Of a stretch of DNA of 44,394 nucleotides, positions 1-9,996 are shown in pieces. The stretch comes from Sphingobium indicum BiD32. Lineage in GTDB: Bacteria; Pseudomonadota; Alphaproteobacteria; Sphingomonadales; Sphingomonadaceae. The first letter of the stretch is position 1. Every line of letters begins with the position of its first letter. The position numbers were made by a program, and so were the translations under genes. The notes below the pieces were generated by a model. That model searched no databases. It had not been told where the DNA came from and saw only the letters and a list, made by a program, of their open reading frames with translations. Location of the stretch: NCBI RefSeq assembly GCF_000382885.1, contig NZ_CAVK010000237.1:1-44394 (forward strand). The letters run 5' to 3'.

Positions 1-73
1 GGTCGGGTGGGGGTGTGGGCTGGTGCGGCGACGCAAATGCGCTCTTTCGCGTATTTCGAGAGAGACTCTTGCC

Positions 74-1018
74 TCAGCTCAAGCGGTTGAGCGTGGCGAC
101 ATCTGCGCCCAGCGACCGGCGCAGCAAGGTCAGTTGCGCCACGGCGGAGGGTTCGGTCTGCAACTGGTGCGGAGTCAGGCCGATGAAATGCTTGATCTCA
201 CGAATGAAGTGCGACTGGTCGTAAAAACCCGCCTCCTCGCACAGGAGTTGCCAGCTTTCCCGGTCGAGCGCGATCTTGGCCGAACAGCGCAGTGCGCGAT
301 ATTTGCGGGCCAGCAATTTGGGCGGCGCGCCATAATATTTGTTGGTCAGCCGCGCGAGCTGGCGCGGCGACAGGCCGGTGGTTTCCGCCAATATCTCGAT
401 TCGCGGCGATCCTTCGTCCATCAGCCAAGCATCGACGGCATGGAGCAGCGCCCAGGTCGCCGGGCGCGGCGGTTTGATCATCCCGCCCAGCTGCGTCCAG
501 CACAGGGCCACCATGGCGTCCGTCTGATCATCGCCCAGCGCGCGCAGCCCGTCGAGCAGGCGCGCATAGGCATCGCCCCGCTCCGCTACCAGATCGCACA
601 ACCGGTCCGCAAGCAGGCTGGCATCGCTGCCATGCAGCGCCAGCCAGCCGGCTGGCAGCAGCGAGATGCCAACGACCCGCGCGGGGCGATCCAGCTCGAA
701 CCGGGTCGCACCCATGGTTGGCCCCAGCAGGCAGACGTCAGGCGTCGCCATCGCCATGCCGTCCTGAAAATGATAATAGCCCCCGCCATCGAGCATGAAG
801 CGCAGTTGCGGCACGTCGGCACGGGTTACGTCGGCATAGCGGTCCGCCGACACAGTGAACAGATAGAGAGAGCCGAAATAAGCGCGCAAATGTTCGGGCG
901 GCGCAAAGTAGCACAACCGCACCGGTCCCTGCGCGGCGGCCACGGTATAGGATAGTGGCCCCCGGTCGTCCGGCAGAGCGACACCGCCCCCGGTCCCGTC
1001 GATGTGATGCGACCCCAT
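74..1018 (-). CDS. AraC-family transcriptional regulator
   Basis: A 314-residue protein with a variable N-terminal half and a C-terminal AraC/XylS DNA-binding domain at about residues 208-290. The first helix-turn-helix is around ETTGLSPRQLARLTNKYYG. The second contains the family signature DQSHFIREIKHFIGLTPHQ. The N-terminal half presumably senses a ligand or partner, but nothing in it identifies an inducer. An ATG lies 39 codons further upstream (1135). I chose 1018 because the extra residues look like translated leader and the upstream hairpin would fall inside the longer version, and a G-rich stretch precedes 1018. No target gene is obvious: the upstream neighbour across a 350 bp gap is pyrD, on the other strand. 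The family call is solid; the role is unknown. Confidence 0.85.
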   Translation of the reverse strand: MGSHHIDGTGGGVALPDDRGPLSYTVAAAQGPVRLCYFAPPEHLRAYFGSLYLFTVSADRYADVTRADVPQLRFMLDGGGYYHFQDGMAMATPDVCLLGPTMGATRFELDRPARVVGISLLPAGWLALHGSDASLLADRLCDLVAERGDAYARLLDGLRALGDDQTDAMVALCWTQLGGMIKPPRPATWALLHAVDAWLMDEGSPRIEILAETTGLSPRQLARLTNKYYGAPPKLLARKYRALRCSAKIALDRESWQLLCEEAGFYDQSHFIREIKHFIGLTPHQLQTEPSAVAQLTLLRRSLGADVATLNRLS

Positions 1019-1118
1019 ATTCTTACCCCAATTGGGATTTACTATGCGCCAACATCGCCACCGCGCAAGCGGGATGGATAATAAACTGTAACTTTTGTTG
1101 GTTTGTGTCGCACTGCAC

Positions 1119-1152
1119 AAAAAATGGCCCGGCAATTTGCATTGCCGGGCCA
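1119..1152 (-). terminator. Rho-independent terminator on the minus strand
   Basis: A perfect 12 bp stem with a 4 nt loop: TGGCCCGGCAAT, TTGC, ATTGCCGGGCCA (1125-1152). Read on the minus strand it is followed at once by six T residues, the signature of an intrinsic terminator. On the plus strand no T-run follows, so the direction is clear. It lies upstream of the araC-type gene and downstream of a possible 22-codon reading frame, so it would end a short minus-strand transcript or attenuate the regulator. Confidence 0.65.
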
Positions 1153-1205
1153 GTAAAAGGTCTCATCGGCTGGAAGCCTAAGAGCCTTCGGGTCGCAAGG
1201 ACGCT

Positions 1206-1274
1206 TTACCCCCGAATCACGGTAATATTATTGGACGGATCGGACATTTCCCTGCCGAAAACGATCCCAAACAT
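1206..1274 (-). CDS. possible 22-residue small ORF (tiny gene or leader peptide)
   Basis: In the 350 bp gap between the AraC gene and pyrD, the minus strand carries ATG, 22 codons and TAA. It begins MFGIVFGREM and ends NNITVIRG. An AGGA lies 6 nt before the ATG, a good ribosome-binding site. The stop is about 53 nt before a strong minus-strand terminator (1125-1152). A second in-frame ATG at codon 10 would give a 13-residue peptide. Two direct copies of AACGTCAT (starts 18 bp apart) lie at and just upstream of the start. I do not recognise the peptide. It could be a genuine small protein, a leader peptide controlling araC readthrough, or chance sequence in a small RNA. The rest of the gap (1019-1118 and 1275-1368) shows nothing further that I can support. 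Confidence 0.35.
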   Translation of the reverse strand: MFGIVFGREMSDPSNNITVIRG

Positions 1275-1368
1275 GACGTTTCCTGTTATGAAATGACGTT
1301 AGGAAGGGGCTGTGGCTATGCTGCAACAGCGACTCGACGGACGGCCCCGCCGCTGGCATAGCGCGGCC

Positions 1369-2412
1369 ATGCCCTACCGTCTGATCCGCCCGCTGCTGTT
1401 CACCCTCGATGCCGAGCGCGCCCATAATCTGTCGATCGCCGCACTGCGCCTGATGCCGACTCCCGGCCCGCTGACGCCGGACCCGATGCTGGCGAGCAAG
1501 GTCGCGGGACTCCACTTCCCCAACCCGGTCGGTCTGGCGGCAGGCTATGACAAGGAAGGAAGGGTCGCGCACAAGATGCATGGCCTGGGCTTTGGCTTTG
1601 CCGAGCTGGGAACGCTGACCCCGCTGGCCCAACCGGGCAATCCCTGCCCCCGGCTGTTCCGGCTGGTCGAGGACAGAGCGGTGATCAACCGTTTCGGTTT
1701 CAACAATGGCGGTCAGGGCGCGGCGGCGGACCGGATCGCGCGCTATCGCCGTCCGTTTGGTGAAGGGCCGGTGATCGGCATCAATATCGGCGCGAACAAG
1801 GATGCGACGGACCGGATCGCCGACTATGTGACAGGGGTGCAGGTCATGGCACCGCTGGCAGACTATCTGACCGTCAATATCTCCTCCCCCAACACACCGG
1901 GCCTGCGCGCGCTACAGGATCGCGCGGCGCTGGATGAATTGCTGGGTGCGGTGATGGCCGCGCGCGGCAGGCGCACCACGCCGATTTTCCTGAAGGTCGC
2001 GCCTGATCTGGAACCAGCGGATGTGGAGGATATTGCCGCCGCCTGCCTCGATCATCGCATCGACGCGCTGATCGTGTCCAACACCACCATCACCCGCCCG
2101 GCGCTGCGGTCGGCCTTTGCGGGCGAAACGGGCGGCCTGTCGGGCGCGCCGCTGACCAACCTGTCATTGCAGAAACTGCTTGATTTCCGTCGGTTGCTGG
2201 GCGCGCGCCTGCCGCTGATCGGCGTTGGCGGCATTGCCAATGCGGAGCAGGCCTATGCCCGCATCCGCGCAGGCGCGTCGCTGGTCCAGCTCTACAGCGC
2301 GTTGGTCTATGAAGGGCCGTATCTGGCAAAACGGATCAATCACGGCCTCAAGGCGCTGATGGCGCGCGACGGTTTTGCGACCATAGACCAGATTGTCGGC
2401 ATCGACGCCTGA
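1369..2412 (+). CDS. pyrD: dihydroorotate dehydrogenase (quinone), class 2
   Basis: Oxidises dihydroorotate to orotate with ubiquinone as acceptor, the fourth step of de novo pyrimidine synthesis, on the inner face of the cytoplasmic membrane. Visible class 2 features are the N-terminal membrane-associating helix (MPYRLIRPLLFTLDAERAH), AGYDKEG, NRFGFNNGG, the catalytic-serine segment NISSPNTPGLR, KVAPDL, VSNTT, and the FMN-binding GVGGI and LYSALVYEGP. Length is 347 residues, usual for the family. The start at 1369 aligns with the normal first residue of PyrD. An in-frame ATG at 1318 has a much better ribosome-binding site (AGGAAGGGG, 8 nt away) and would add 17 residues, so the true start is uncertain. 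Its 3' end converges on the MocR gene 12 bp away. Confidence 0.95.
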   Translation: MPYRLIRPLLFTLDAERAHNLSIAALRLMPTPGPLTPDPMLASKVAGLHFPNPVGLAAGYDKEGRVAHKMHGLGFGFAELGTLTPLAQPGNPCPRLFRLVEDRAVINRFGFNNGGQGAAADRIARYRRPFGEGPVIGINIGANKDATDRIADYVTGVQVMAPLADYLTVNISSPNTPGLRALQDRAALDELLGAVMAARGRRTTPIFLKVAPDLEPADVEDIAAACLDHRIDALIVSNTTITRPALRSAFAGETGGLSGAPLTNLSLQKLLDFRRLLGARLPLIGVGGIANAEQAYARIRAGASLVQLYSALVYEGPYLAKRINHGLKALMARDGFATIDQIVGIDA

Positions 2413-2424
2413 TCGACCAAGGCC

Positions 2425-3888
2425 TCAGATCAGTCGGTCCGCCTCCAGCGCCAGTGCCAGCGAATCGCGACCCCTGGGGGTGCGGGCGTGAAGATGGGCG
2501 TCGGCCTGGACCAGCCGTTCCACGCCGGTGGCGAGTTGGGCTTCGGATAGGGTGAAAGGCAGGCGCAGGAAGCGTTCAAACGCGCCGCTGACCCCGAAGC
2601 GCGGCCCGGCGGCAACCCGGACGCCCAGACTTTCGGCCAGCGCCGCAAGCGCCGTCGCCTCCGCACGGGGGAGTTCTGCCCAGAGCGACAGGCCGCCAGC
2701 GGGCGATTCGACCCGCCAGTGAGGCAGATGCTGTTCGAGCAGCGCCAGCAGATGGTCGCGCCGTCCGCGCAGCATATCAGCGCGCGCGCCCAGCCCTTCG
2801 TCGGCGTCGATGAGGTGAGCGACAGCAAGCTGTTCGACCACAGGGCTGGCCATGTCCATCGTCGTGCGCAGACGGCCGAGCGCCGCGACCGTCTGCGGAT
2901 CGGCGCGAATCCAGCCGACGCGCAAGCCGCCCCAGAATATCTTGCTGGCCGACCCCATGGTGATGACCTGCCGCCCCGAGGGATCATGGATCGCGACCGG
3001 GGGCGGCGGCGCGAAATCCAGCCCCATCGCCACCATCGTTTCGTCGATCACCAGCGGCGTGTGGCTGCGGGTGGCGGCGGCGACCAGCGCGCGGCGAGTC
3101 GCCGGGTCCATGCTGCGCCCGGTGGGGTTATGGAAATCGGCAATCAGATAGGCAAAGCGCGGCGCGGTCTGGCGGAAGGCGGCGTCCATCGCGTCGATAT
3201 CCCAGCCATGGGTCGGCAGACCGACCGGCACGGGCACGACATGGGCGCGCTGCAACGCCTGGATCGCATTATGATAGGTCGGATGGTCGATCACGACGCG
3301 ATCGCCCGGCCCGGCGAGCCAGTGGAGCAGCAGGGAAAAGCCCTGCTGTGCGCCATTGGTGATGATGATCTGGTCCGCCTCCGTGGGGCAACCGCGCCGG
3401 TCGAAATGCGCGGCGACGGCGCGACGCAGCACCGGCAGGCCAAGCGGATCATAGCCCAGATCGCCGAGATAGGCGGGCAGCGCCTCGACCGCCGCCTGCA
3501 TCGCGCGGCCGACGCCCGGTGCAGCGGGCAGCGCGGCATGAGTCCAGTTGAGCAGATTGCCGCCCGTCATCGTCTCAATCTCTGTCACCGGCGGTTCGAC
3601 ACGGCCCGGCGGCAGGCGAGTGACGCTGCCCGACCCCTGGCGGCTTTCCAGATAGCCCTCGTCCCGCAGCCGGTCGAACGCCGCCGCGATCGTCGTGCGC
3701 GACAGGCCAAGCGCGGCGGCCAGTTCGCGCTCGCCCGGCAGACGGACGTTGAGGCCCACGCGCCCGTCCAGCACCAGCATCCGCAACGCCTGCGCCAGTT
3801 GGCGATAGGCAGGCTGCGCGCTGTCCTGCGCGCGCCATGCGCCGAGCAAGCGGAGCAGGGAAGGTGGACGGAGGAAGGAAGTGGACAT
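2425..3888 (-). CDS. MocR-type regulator (GntR HTH fused to aminotransferase fold), YczR-like
   Basis: 487 residues. An N-terminal GntR winged helix-turn-helix (about residues 15-85, with RLPGERELAAALGLSRTTIAAAF) is fused to a fold-type I PLP aminotransferase domain. The PLP-binding lysine is present in MGSASKIFWGGLRVGW, so the cofactor site looks intact. MocR proteins are usually transcription factors that use the aminotransferase domain as an effector sensor. The gene is divergent, across 90 bp, from a YczE-family membrane protein. That is the arrangement known for YczR regulators and their yczE target, so control of that neighbour is the natural inference. A role as an enzyme cannot be excluded from sequence alone. 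Confidence 0.88.
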   Translation of the reverse strand: MSTSFLRPPSLLRLLGAWRAQDSAQPAYRQLAQALRMLVLDGRVGLNVRLPGERELAAALGLSRTTIAAAFDRLRDEGYLESRQGSGSVTRLPPGRVEPPVTEIETMTGGNLLNWTHAALPAAPGVGRAMQAAVEALPAYLGDLGYDPLGLPVLRRAVAAHFDRRGCPTEADQIIITNGAQQGFSLLLHWLAGPGDRVVIDHPTYHNAIQALQRAHVVPVPVGLPTHGWDIDAMDAAFRQTAPRFAYLIADFHNPTGRSMDPATRRALVAAATRSHTPLVIDETMVAMGLDFAPPPPVAIHDPSGRQVITMGSASKIFWGGLRVGWIRADPQTVAALGRLRTTMDMASPVVEQLAVAHLIDADEGLGARADMLRGRRDHLLALLEQHLPHWRVESPAGGLSLWAELPRAEATALAALAESLGVRVAAGPRFGVSGAFERFLRLPFTLSEAQLATGVERLVQADAHLHARTPRGRDSLALALEADRLI

Positions 3889-3910
3889 GGCGATCTAATC
3901 CAATTTGCGG

Positions 3911-3940
3911 ATGGTCAGGGCCATTTATGTCAAAATGGTC
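3911..3940. promoter_or_regulatory. candidate MocR operator between mocR and yczE
   Basis: The 90 bp divergent region contains two direct copies of ATGGTC (3911-3916 and 3935-3940, starts 24 bp apart). Overlapping them is an inverted repeat CCATTT-6 nt-AAATGG (3921-3938). MocR regulators commonly bind repeated half-sites in the divergent promoter of their target. Assignment to the adjacent regulator is inference. Confidence 0.4.
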
Positions 3941-3978
3941 CTTTTGGAAAAGGCCAATTGTGACGAAGAAGCCTGCCC

Positions 3979-4581
3979 ATGATGATGCACCGCCGCCTTT
4001 TCCAGCTTTTCTGGGGCCTTGGCCTCTATGGTTTTTCCATGGCGCTGATGCTGCGTGCCAATCTGGGCCTCGACCCTTGGGACGTGCTGCATCAGGGGAT
4101 GGCGCCCCGGCTTGGCCTGAGTTTCGGCATGACGGTCAATCTGGTTGGCGCGATCGTGCTGCTCTTGTGGTGGCCGCTGCGCCAGCGGCCGGGAATTGGC
4201 ACGGTGGCCAATATCTTTGTGATCGGCACGGCGGTGGACCTGTCGCTGATGCTGCTGCCCACGCCGGACGGATATGCGATGCGCGCCGCGTGGCTGGGTG
4301 CGGGGATCGTGCTGAATGGCATCGCCGGGGGTGCCTATATCGGTGCGGGGCTGGGACCGGGACCGCGCGACGGCTTGATGACCGGCTTCTGCCGCCGCAC
4401 GGACATGCCGGTCAAATGGGTCCGCACCGGCATAGAGATTGGCGTGCTGGCGATCGGCTGGCTGCTGGGCGGAACGGTGGGCGCAGGCACGGTCCTCTAT
4501 GCAGTGAGCATAGGCTGGATCGTCCACCATGCCCTGCCATTGTTCCGCATCGACGTCCCGGAGCGTCCGGCGATGGCCTGA
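3979..4581 (+). CDS. YczE/YyaS/YitT-family integral membrane protein
   Basis: About 200 residues with five hydrophobic segments, beginning with FWGLGLYGFSMALMLRANLG. The family-like motif LGLDPWDVLHQG follows the first segment, and a second glycine-rich GLGPGPRDGLM motif resembles it. This internal pairing is typical of YczE-like proteins, whose transport substrate is unknown. It probably sits in the cytoplasmic membrane. The start could be 3979 or the next ATG at 3982; both lie within an ATGATGATG run. It is divergent from a MocR regulator, matching the YczR-yczE pairing known from other bacteria. Family confidence is good; molecular function is unknown. Confidence 0.8.
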   Translation: MMMHRRLFQLFWGLGLYGFSMALMLRANLGLDPWDVLHQGMAPRLGLSFGMTVNLVGAIVLLLWWPLRQRPGIGTVANIFVIGTAVDLSLMLLPTPDGYAMRAAWLGAGIVLNGIAGGAYIGAGLGPGPRDGLMTGFCRRTDMPVKWVRTGIEIGVLAIGWLLGGTVGAGTVLYAVSIGWIVHHALPLFRIDVPERPAMA

Positions 4582-4650
4582 AGGGTCATTGACCGGGGCG
4601 GCTATCCGGGCATGATCCGCTTGCCCACCCCCGATCCCGGAGCTGTCCCG

Positions 4651-5835
4651 ATGCGCCCCCTCCTTACCGTCGCCTTGCTGCTGACGTTGACCGCCGCCGC
4701 GCCCGATGAACGTGCGCTCGCCCCGCTCGCCTTTGAGCAGGTCGCGCCTGCGGGCACGAAAATGCCCCGGTTCAAGGTCGATGCGGCATGGCCAAACATG
4801 CCCGGCGACATGCTGCTGGGGCAGGTCAGCGGGGTGGCGGTCGCGCCCGATGATTCGGTCTGGGTCGTACATCGCCCCCACAGCCTGACCGCTACGGACA
4901 CGGGCCTGGCCCAGAACCCGCCCATCGCCGTCTGTTGCAAACCAGCGCCGCCGGTGGTCCATTTTGGCAGCGACGGTCGCTATCTGGGCGGTTGGGGCGG
5001 GCCAGACAGCGCGCCGAGCGTCGATGGTGTCAACCAGTGGCCCGCCAGTCTGCATGGCATATTCGTCGATCAGGCGGGGACGGTCTGGTTCGGCGGCAAT
5101 GGCAAGGACGACCATGTCGTGCTGAACTATCGCGCCGATGGCACATTCGTCCGGGCCTTCGGCCAGCGGGGCAAGACCGGCGGCAATGATGCGACCGACC
5201 AGTTGGGCAACCCGTCCGACGTCAACCATTCCGACGGCATGGTCCTGATTTCGGACGGCTATGTAAACCGGCGGGTAATCGGATATGAGGCCCGCACGAA
5301 CGGCTATAAGGGCCGCTGGGGTGCCTATGCCAGGCCGCCGATTGCGCCGACACGGCAGGGGGCGTTCGACCAGAGCCATGCCGTCGACCCCAGCAAGATC
5401 GCCGATCCGAAAGCGCAGACCTTCGCCGACATCGTCCATTGCGTAGTGCCGACCAGGGACGGGCATGTCTATGTCTGCGATCGCAACAATAACCGCGCGC
5501 AGCTGTTCAGGCGGGGGAAGGATGGCGGCCTGACCTTCGTGCGCGACCTGGTGATTGCGGGCGAGACTGGCGGCACCCATACGGTCACCGACATCGCCTT
5601 TTCCCCCGATCCCGACCAGACCTATCTCTATGTCGCGGACATGATGAACGGGCGGATCTGGATCTTGCTGCGCAAGACGCATGAGGTGCTGGGCGCGATT
5701 GGCCGGGTGGGACGGCAGGCGGGACAATTTACCTGGCTGCACAGCATTGATACCGACAGCGACGGCAATATCTATGCAACCGAGGTCAATACCGGCCGTC
5801 GCATACAGAAGCTGGTGTTCACCGGCATCCAATGA
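4651..5835 (+). CDS. secreted NHL-repeat (six-bladed beta-propeller) protein
   Basis: 394 residues. The start at 4651 gives a clean signal peptide (MRPLLTVALLLTLTAAA), so the mature protein is periplasmic or secreted; an in-frame ATG at 4612 only adds a hydrophilic tail. The body has repeated propeller segments such as GVAVAPDDSVWVVHR, GIFVDQAGTVWFGG, HVYVCDRNNNRAQLF and SIDTDSDGNIYATEVNTGRRIQKL, the pattern of NHL repeats. Peptidyl-hydroxyglycine amidating-lyase-like proteins share this fold, but no specific catalytic set was confirmed. A Cys-Cys pair (AVCCKP) could form a disulfide or bind metal. The gene is 69 bp downstream of the YczE gene and 14 bp upstream of the DUF1993 gene. Substrate and function are unknown. 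Confidence 0.8.
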   Translation: MRPLLTVALLLTLTAAAPDERALAPLAFEQVAPAGTKMPRFKVDAAWPNMPGDMLLGQVSGVAVAPDDSVWVVHRPHSLTATDTGLAQNPPIAVCCKPAPPVVHFGSDGRYLGGWGGPDSAPSVDGVNQWPASLHGIFVDQAGTVWFGGNGKDDHVVLNYRADGTFVRAFGQRGKTGGNDATDQLGNPSDVNHSDGMVLISDGYVNRRVIGYEARTNGYKGRWGAYARPPIAPTRQGAFDQSHAVDPSKIADPKAQTFADIVHCVVPTRDGHVYVCDRNNNRAQLFRRGKDGGLTFVRDLVIAGETGGTHTVTDIAFSPDPDQTYLYVADMMNGRIWILLRKTHEVLGAIGRVGRQAGQFTWLHSIDTDSDGNIYATEVNTGRRIQKLVFTGIQ

Positions 5836-5849
5836 GGGGGGGACGCCAT

Positions 5850-6356
5850 ATGGCGACCGCATTATACGATCTGACTGTGCCCATGTTCATCCGTGGGCTG
5901 AACGCGCTGTCGGGGTTGCTTGACAAGGGTGCCGCCTTTGCCGCCGAAAAGGGCATCGATCCCGCGACGCTGACCGGTGCGCAGCTGATCGCGGACATGA
6001 AGCCGCTGACCGCGCAGGTGCAGTTCGCCTGCGATACCGCCAAGGGGACGGTGACGCGGCTCGGTGATCTGGAGCCGGTAGCGATGGCGGACACGGAACT
6101 GACGTTCGCCGAGTTGCAGGCGCGCATCGCCAAGACGATCGCGCTGCTGGAAGCGGTGCCGCGCGACAAGATTGACGGGCGGGAGGATGCCGCCGTGGTG
6201 CTGAAAGTGCCGGGTGGCGAGATTCCCTTTACCGGCAGCAGCCATGTGCTGACCTTTTCCCTGCCCAATTTCTATTTTCATCTGACGACGGCCTATGCAC
6301 TGCTGCGCCAGGCGGGCGTGCCGATCGGCAAGATCGACTTTCTGGGCGGAGTTTAA
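5850..6356 (+). CDS. DUF1993 domain-containing protein
   Basis: 168 residues covering the whole DUF1993 family: MATALYDLTVPMFIRGLNALSGLLDK at the start, a central ELQARIAKTIALLEAV helix, and a conserved C-terminal FYFHLTTAYALLRQAGVPIGKIDFLG. The family is helical, cytosolic and of unknown function, related in fold to DinB-like four-helix proteins. The start at 5850 is chosen because it has a G-rich ribosome-binding site (GAGGGGGGGAC). A GTG-free longer start at 5832 overlaps the upstream stop. It is tightly spaced behind the NHL-repeat gene, so the two are probably co-transcribed. It converges, 3 bp apart, on a minus-strand lipoprotein gene. Confidence 0.85.
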   Translation: MATALYDLTVPMFIRGLNALSGLLDKGAAFAAEKGIDPATLTGAQLIADMKPLTAQVQFACDTAKGTVTRLGDLEPVAMADTELTFAELQARIAKTIALLEAVPRDKIDGREDAAVVLKVPGGEIPFTGSSHVLTFSLPNFYFHLTTAYALLRQAGVPIGKIDFLGGV

Positions 6357-6359
6357 GAT

Positions 6360-6842
6360 TTAGCCGGCGATCAGCCGGACATAGGCGCTGGCGAGCCAGC
6401 CGCTGACGCAAGGGCCGTCATAGGCCTGCTTGCGATCGACCGGGGAGGAGACGCCGCAATCGGCCGCTTCAGCGCCGTTGTCGGCAGGGGGCGTGGGGGC
6501 CAGCACCACGCCCAGCCATTTCTGGTCGATGCTGCGGGTGCAGATATAGGCGCGGTCGCCCTCGGCCAGGCTGGCGAGGATTTTCGCGTCGCCAAAGGGC
6601 GCGGCGCGCAGGGGCAGGCCAGTCGCGCCGGCGCGGGCCACCTGCCCCATGCCGCCACAGGCGTCGAGGCGCGGGCCATCCTCGCCGATCGTCACCGCCC
6701 GCGCGACCGGCGCGTCCATGCGGCTTTCGGGGACTTCGGCGCGGGGCGCACCGGCCAGCGAACTGTTGGGCAATTCGTCCAGCACTTCGCGACTGTCGGA
6801 ACAGGCGGCTAGCAGGAAAAACAGGGCGATGGGACGCAACAT
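6360..6842 (-). CDS. small lipoprotein with SH3-like C-terminal region
   Basis: 160 residues. The start at 6842 gives a short lipoprotein signal ending in a lipobox (LFFLLAAC, cysteine 14), so the protein should be lipid-anchored in the envelope. After a proline/alanine-rich linker, the segment TGLPLRAAPFGDAKILASLAEGDRAYIC followed by WLGVVL resembles a bacterial SH3-like domain. Several cysteines (DACGG, YICT, DCGV, GPCVSG) could form periplasmic disulfides. The C-terminal GWLASAYVRLIAG also fits an SH3-type end. An upstream in-frame ATG at 6869 would spoil the signal. It is divergent from gyrB. The specific function is unknown. Confidence 0.65.
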   Translation of the reverse strand: MLRPIALFFLLAACSDSREVLDELPNSSLAGAPRAEVPESRMDAPVARAVTIGEDGPRLDACGGMGQVARAGATGLPLRAAPFGDAKILASLAEGDRAYICTRSIDQKWLGVVLAPTPPADNGAEAADCGVSSPVDRKQAYDGPCVSGWLASAYVRLIAG

Positions 6843-6898
6843 GGGCCACGAGATAGACTGGTCTTGCACCGGGGGGAAGCCGCCATGTTTCGCTTTAG

Positions 6899-9418
<2,520 letters not shown>

Positions 9419-9419
9419 G

Positions 9420-9932
9420 GTGACGGGCTTGCGACTGGCGGGTGTCGTGCTGATCAGCGCGGGGCTGGCCGGTTGCGACACTGAGCCGAACAATCATGCG
9501 GAGTCGGTCAATCAGGCCATTCCAGTGGTGGTGAATAGCGCGCTGCCGGTTAACGCCACTGCGCCGGTCGCTGAGCCGAAGATTTTGAAAAGTGACCACT
9601 TTCCTGTTTCACGTGAAACACAGCCTGCCCCGGCTCCCGCCCTGGCCGCACCCGATTATCGCGCGATCGGCACCGAGCCGTTCTGGGCAGTGACGGTGCG
9701 CGGCACGACCGCAACGCTGGAACGGCCGGATCATCCGCCGGTACGATTCGTAGTCGTTCGTGACGTCGAGGAGCGCGCCATTCGCTATTCGGGCGAAGGC
9801 TTCGCCATGACGATCAACGACGGCCCGTGCAGCGACGGGATGAGCGATGCGCTGTGGTCCGACCGGGTAGCGGTAGCTTTTGGGGATGGCGTGTTGAAGG
9901 GCTGCGGCGGGGAGCGGGACGAGGGCGCATGA
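9420..9932 (+). CDS. COG3650-type lipoprotein with parS in its linker
   Basis: 170 residues, GTG start one base after the gyrB stop. The N-terminal signal ends in a lipobox (SAGLAGC, cysteine 19), predicting lipid anchoring in the envelope. Residues about 20-78 are a Pro/Ala/Val-rich linker. The C-terminal domain has IGTEPFWAVTVRG, IRYSGEGFAMTINDGPCSDGMSD and LKGCGG, the pattern of COG3650-type proteins of unknown function (two conserved cysteines, possibly a disulfide). A perfect 16 bp parS palindrome is embedded in the linker and read as VSRET (residues 63-67). The linker is a site where an added motif would be tolerated. The lipoprotein call is good; the function is unknown. Confidence 0.75.
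   Translation: MTGLRLAGVVLISAGLAGCDTEPNNHAESVNQAIPVVVNSALPVNATAPVAEPKILKSDHFPVSRETQPAPAPALAAPDYRAIGTEPFWAVTVRGTTATLERPDHPPVRFVVVRDVEERAIRYSGEGFAMTINDGPCSDGMSDALWSDRVAVAFGDGVLKGCGGERDEGA
9605..9620. promoter_or_regulatory. parS: parS site (ParB-binding palindrome) inside the lipoprotein gene
   Basis: TGTTTCACGTGAAACA is a perfect 16 bp palindrome identical to the consensus chromosomal parS. It is within a coding region, 30 kb from parAB and just downstream of gyrB. ParB loads here and spreads to build the segregation complex. Confidence 0.9.
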
Positions 9933-9945
9933 TCGACCAACCCTT

Positions 9946-9970
9946 GATCCTCTCCTGCAAGGGGAGGATC
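9946..9970. repeat. GC-rich hairpin between convergent genes (possible bidirectional terminator)
   Basis: GATCCTCTCC-TGCAA-GGGGAGGATC: 10 bp arms with one G-T pair and a 5 nt loop. It lies between the lipoprotein stop (9932) and the ankyrin gene stop (9997). Its core, CTCCCCT/AGGGGAG-like, resembles the hairpin at 10601-10622, so both may be copies of a short interspersed palindrome. No clear T-run follows on either strand. Confidence 0.5.
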
Positions 9971-9996
9971 AGCGAGAGCAGGGCTGCTGTAAGCGT

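Noticed and set aside
1..73. gene fragment at the left edge
   Set aside because: No coding frame with a supported end was found in these bases.
3925..5862. 645-residue antisense open frame across the YczE and NHL genes
   Set aside because: It spans two real genes and their gap, is rich in Arg, His and Gln, and has no recognisable motif.
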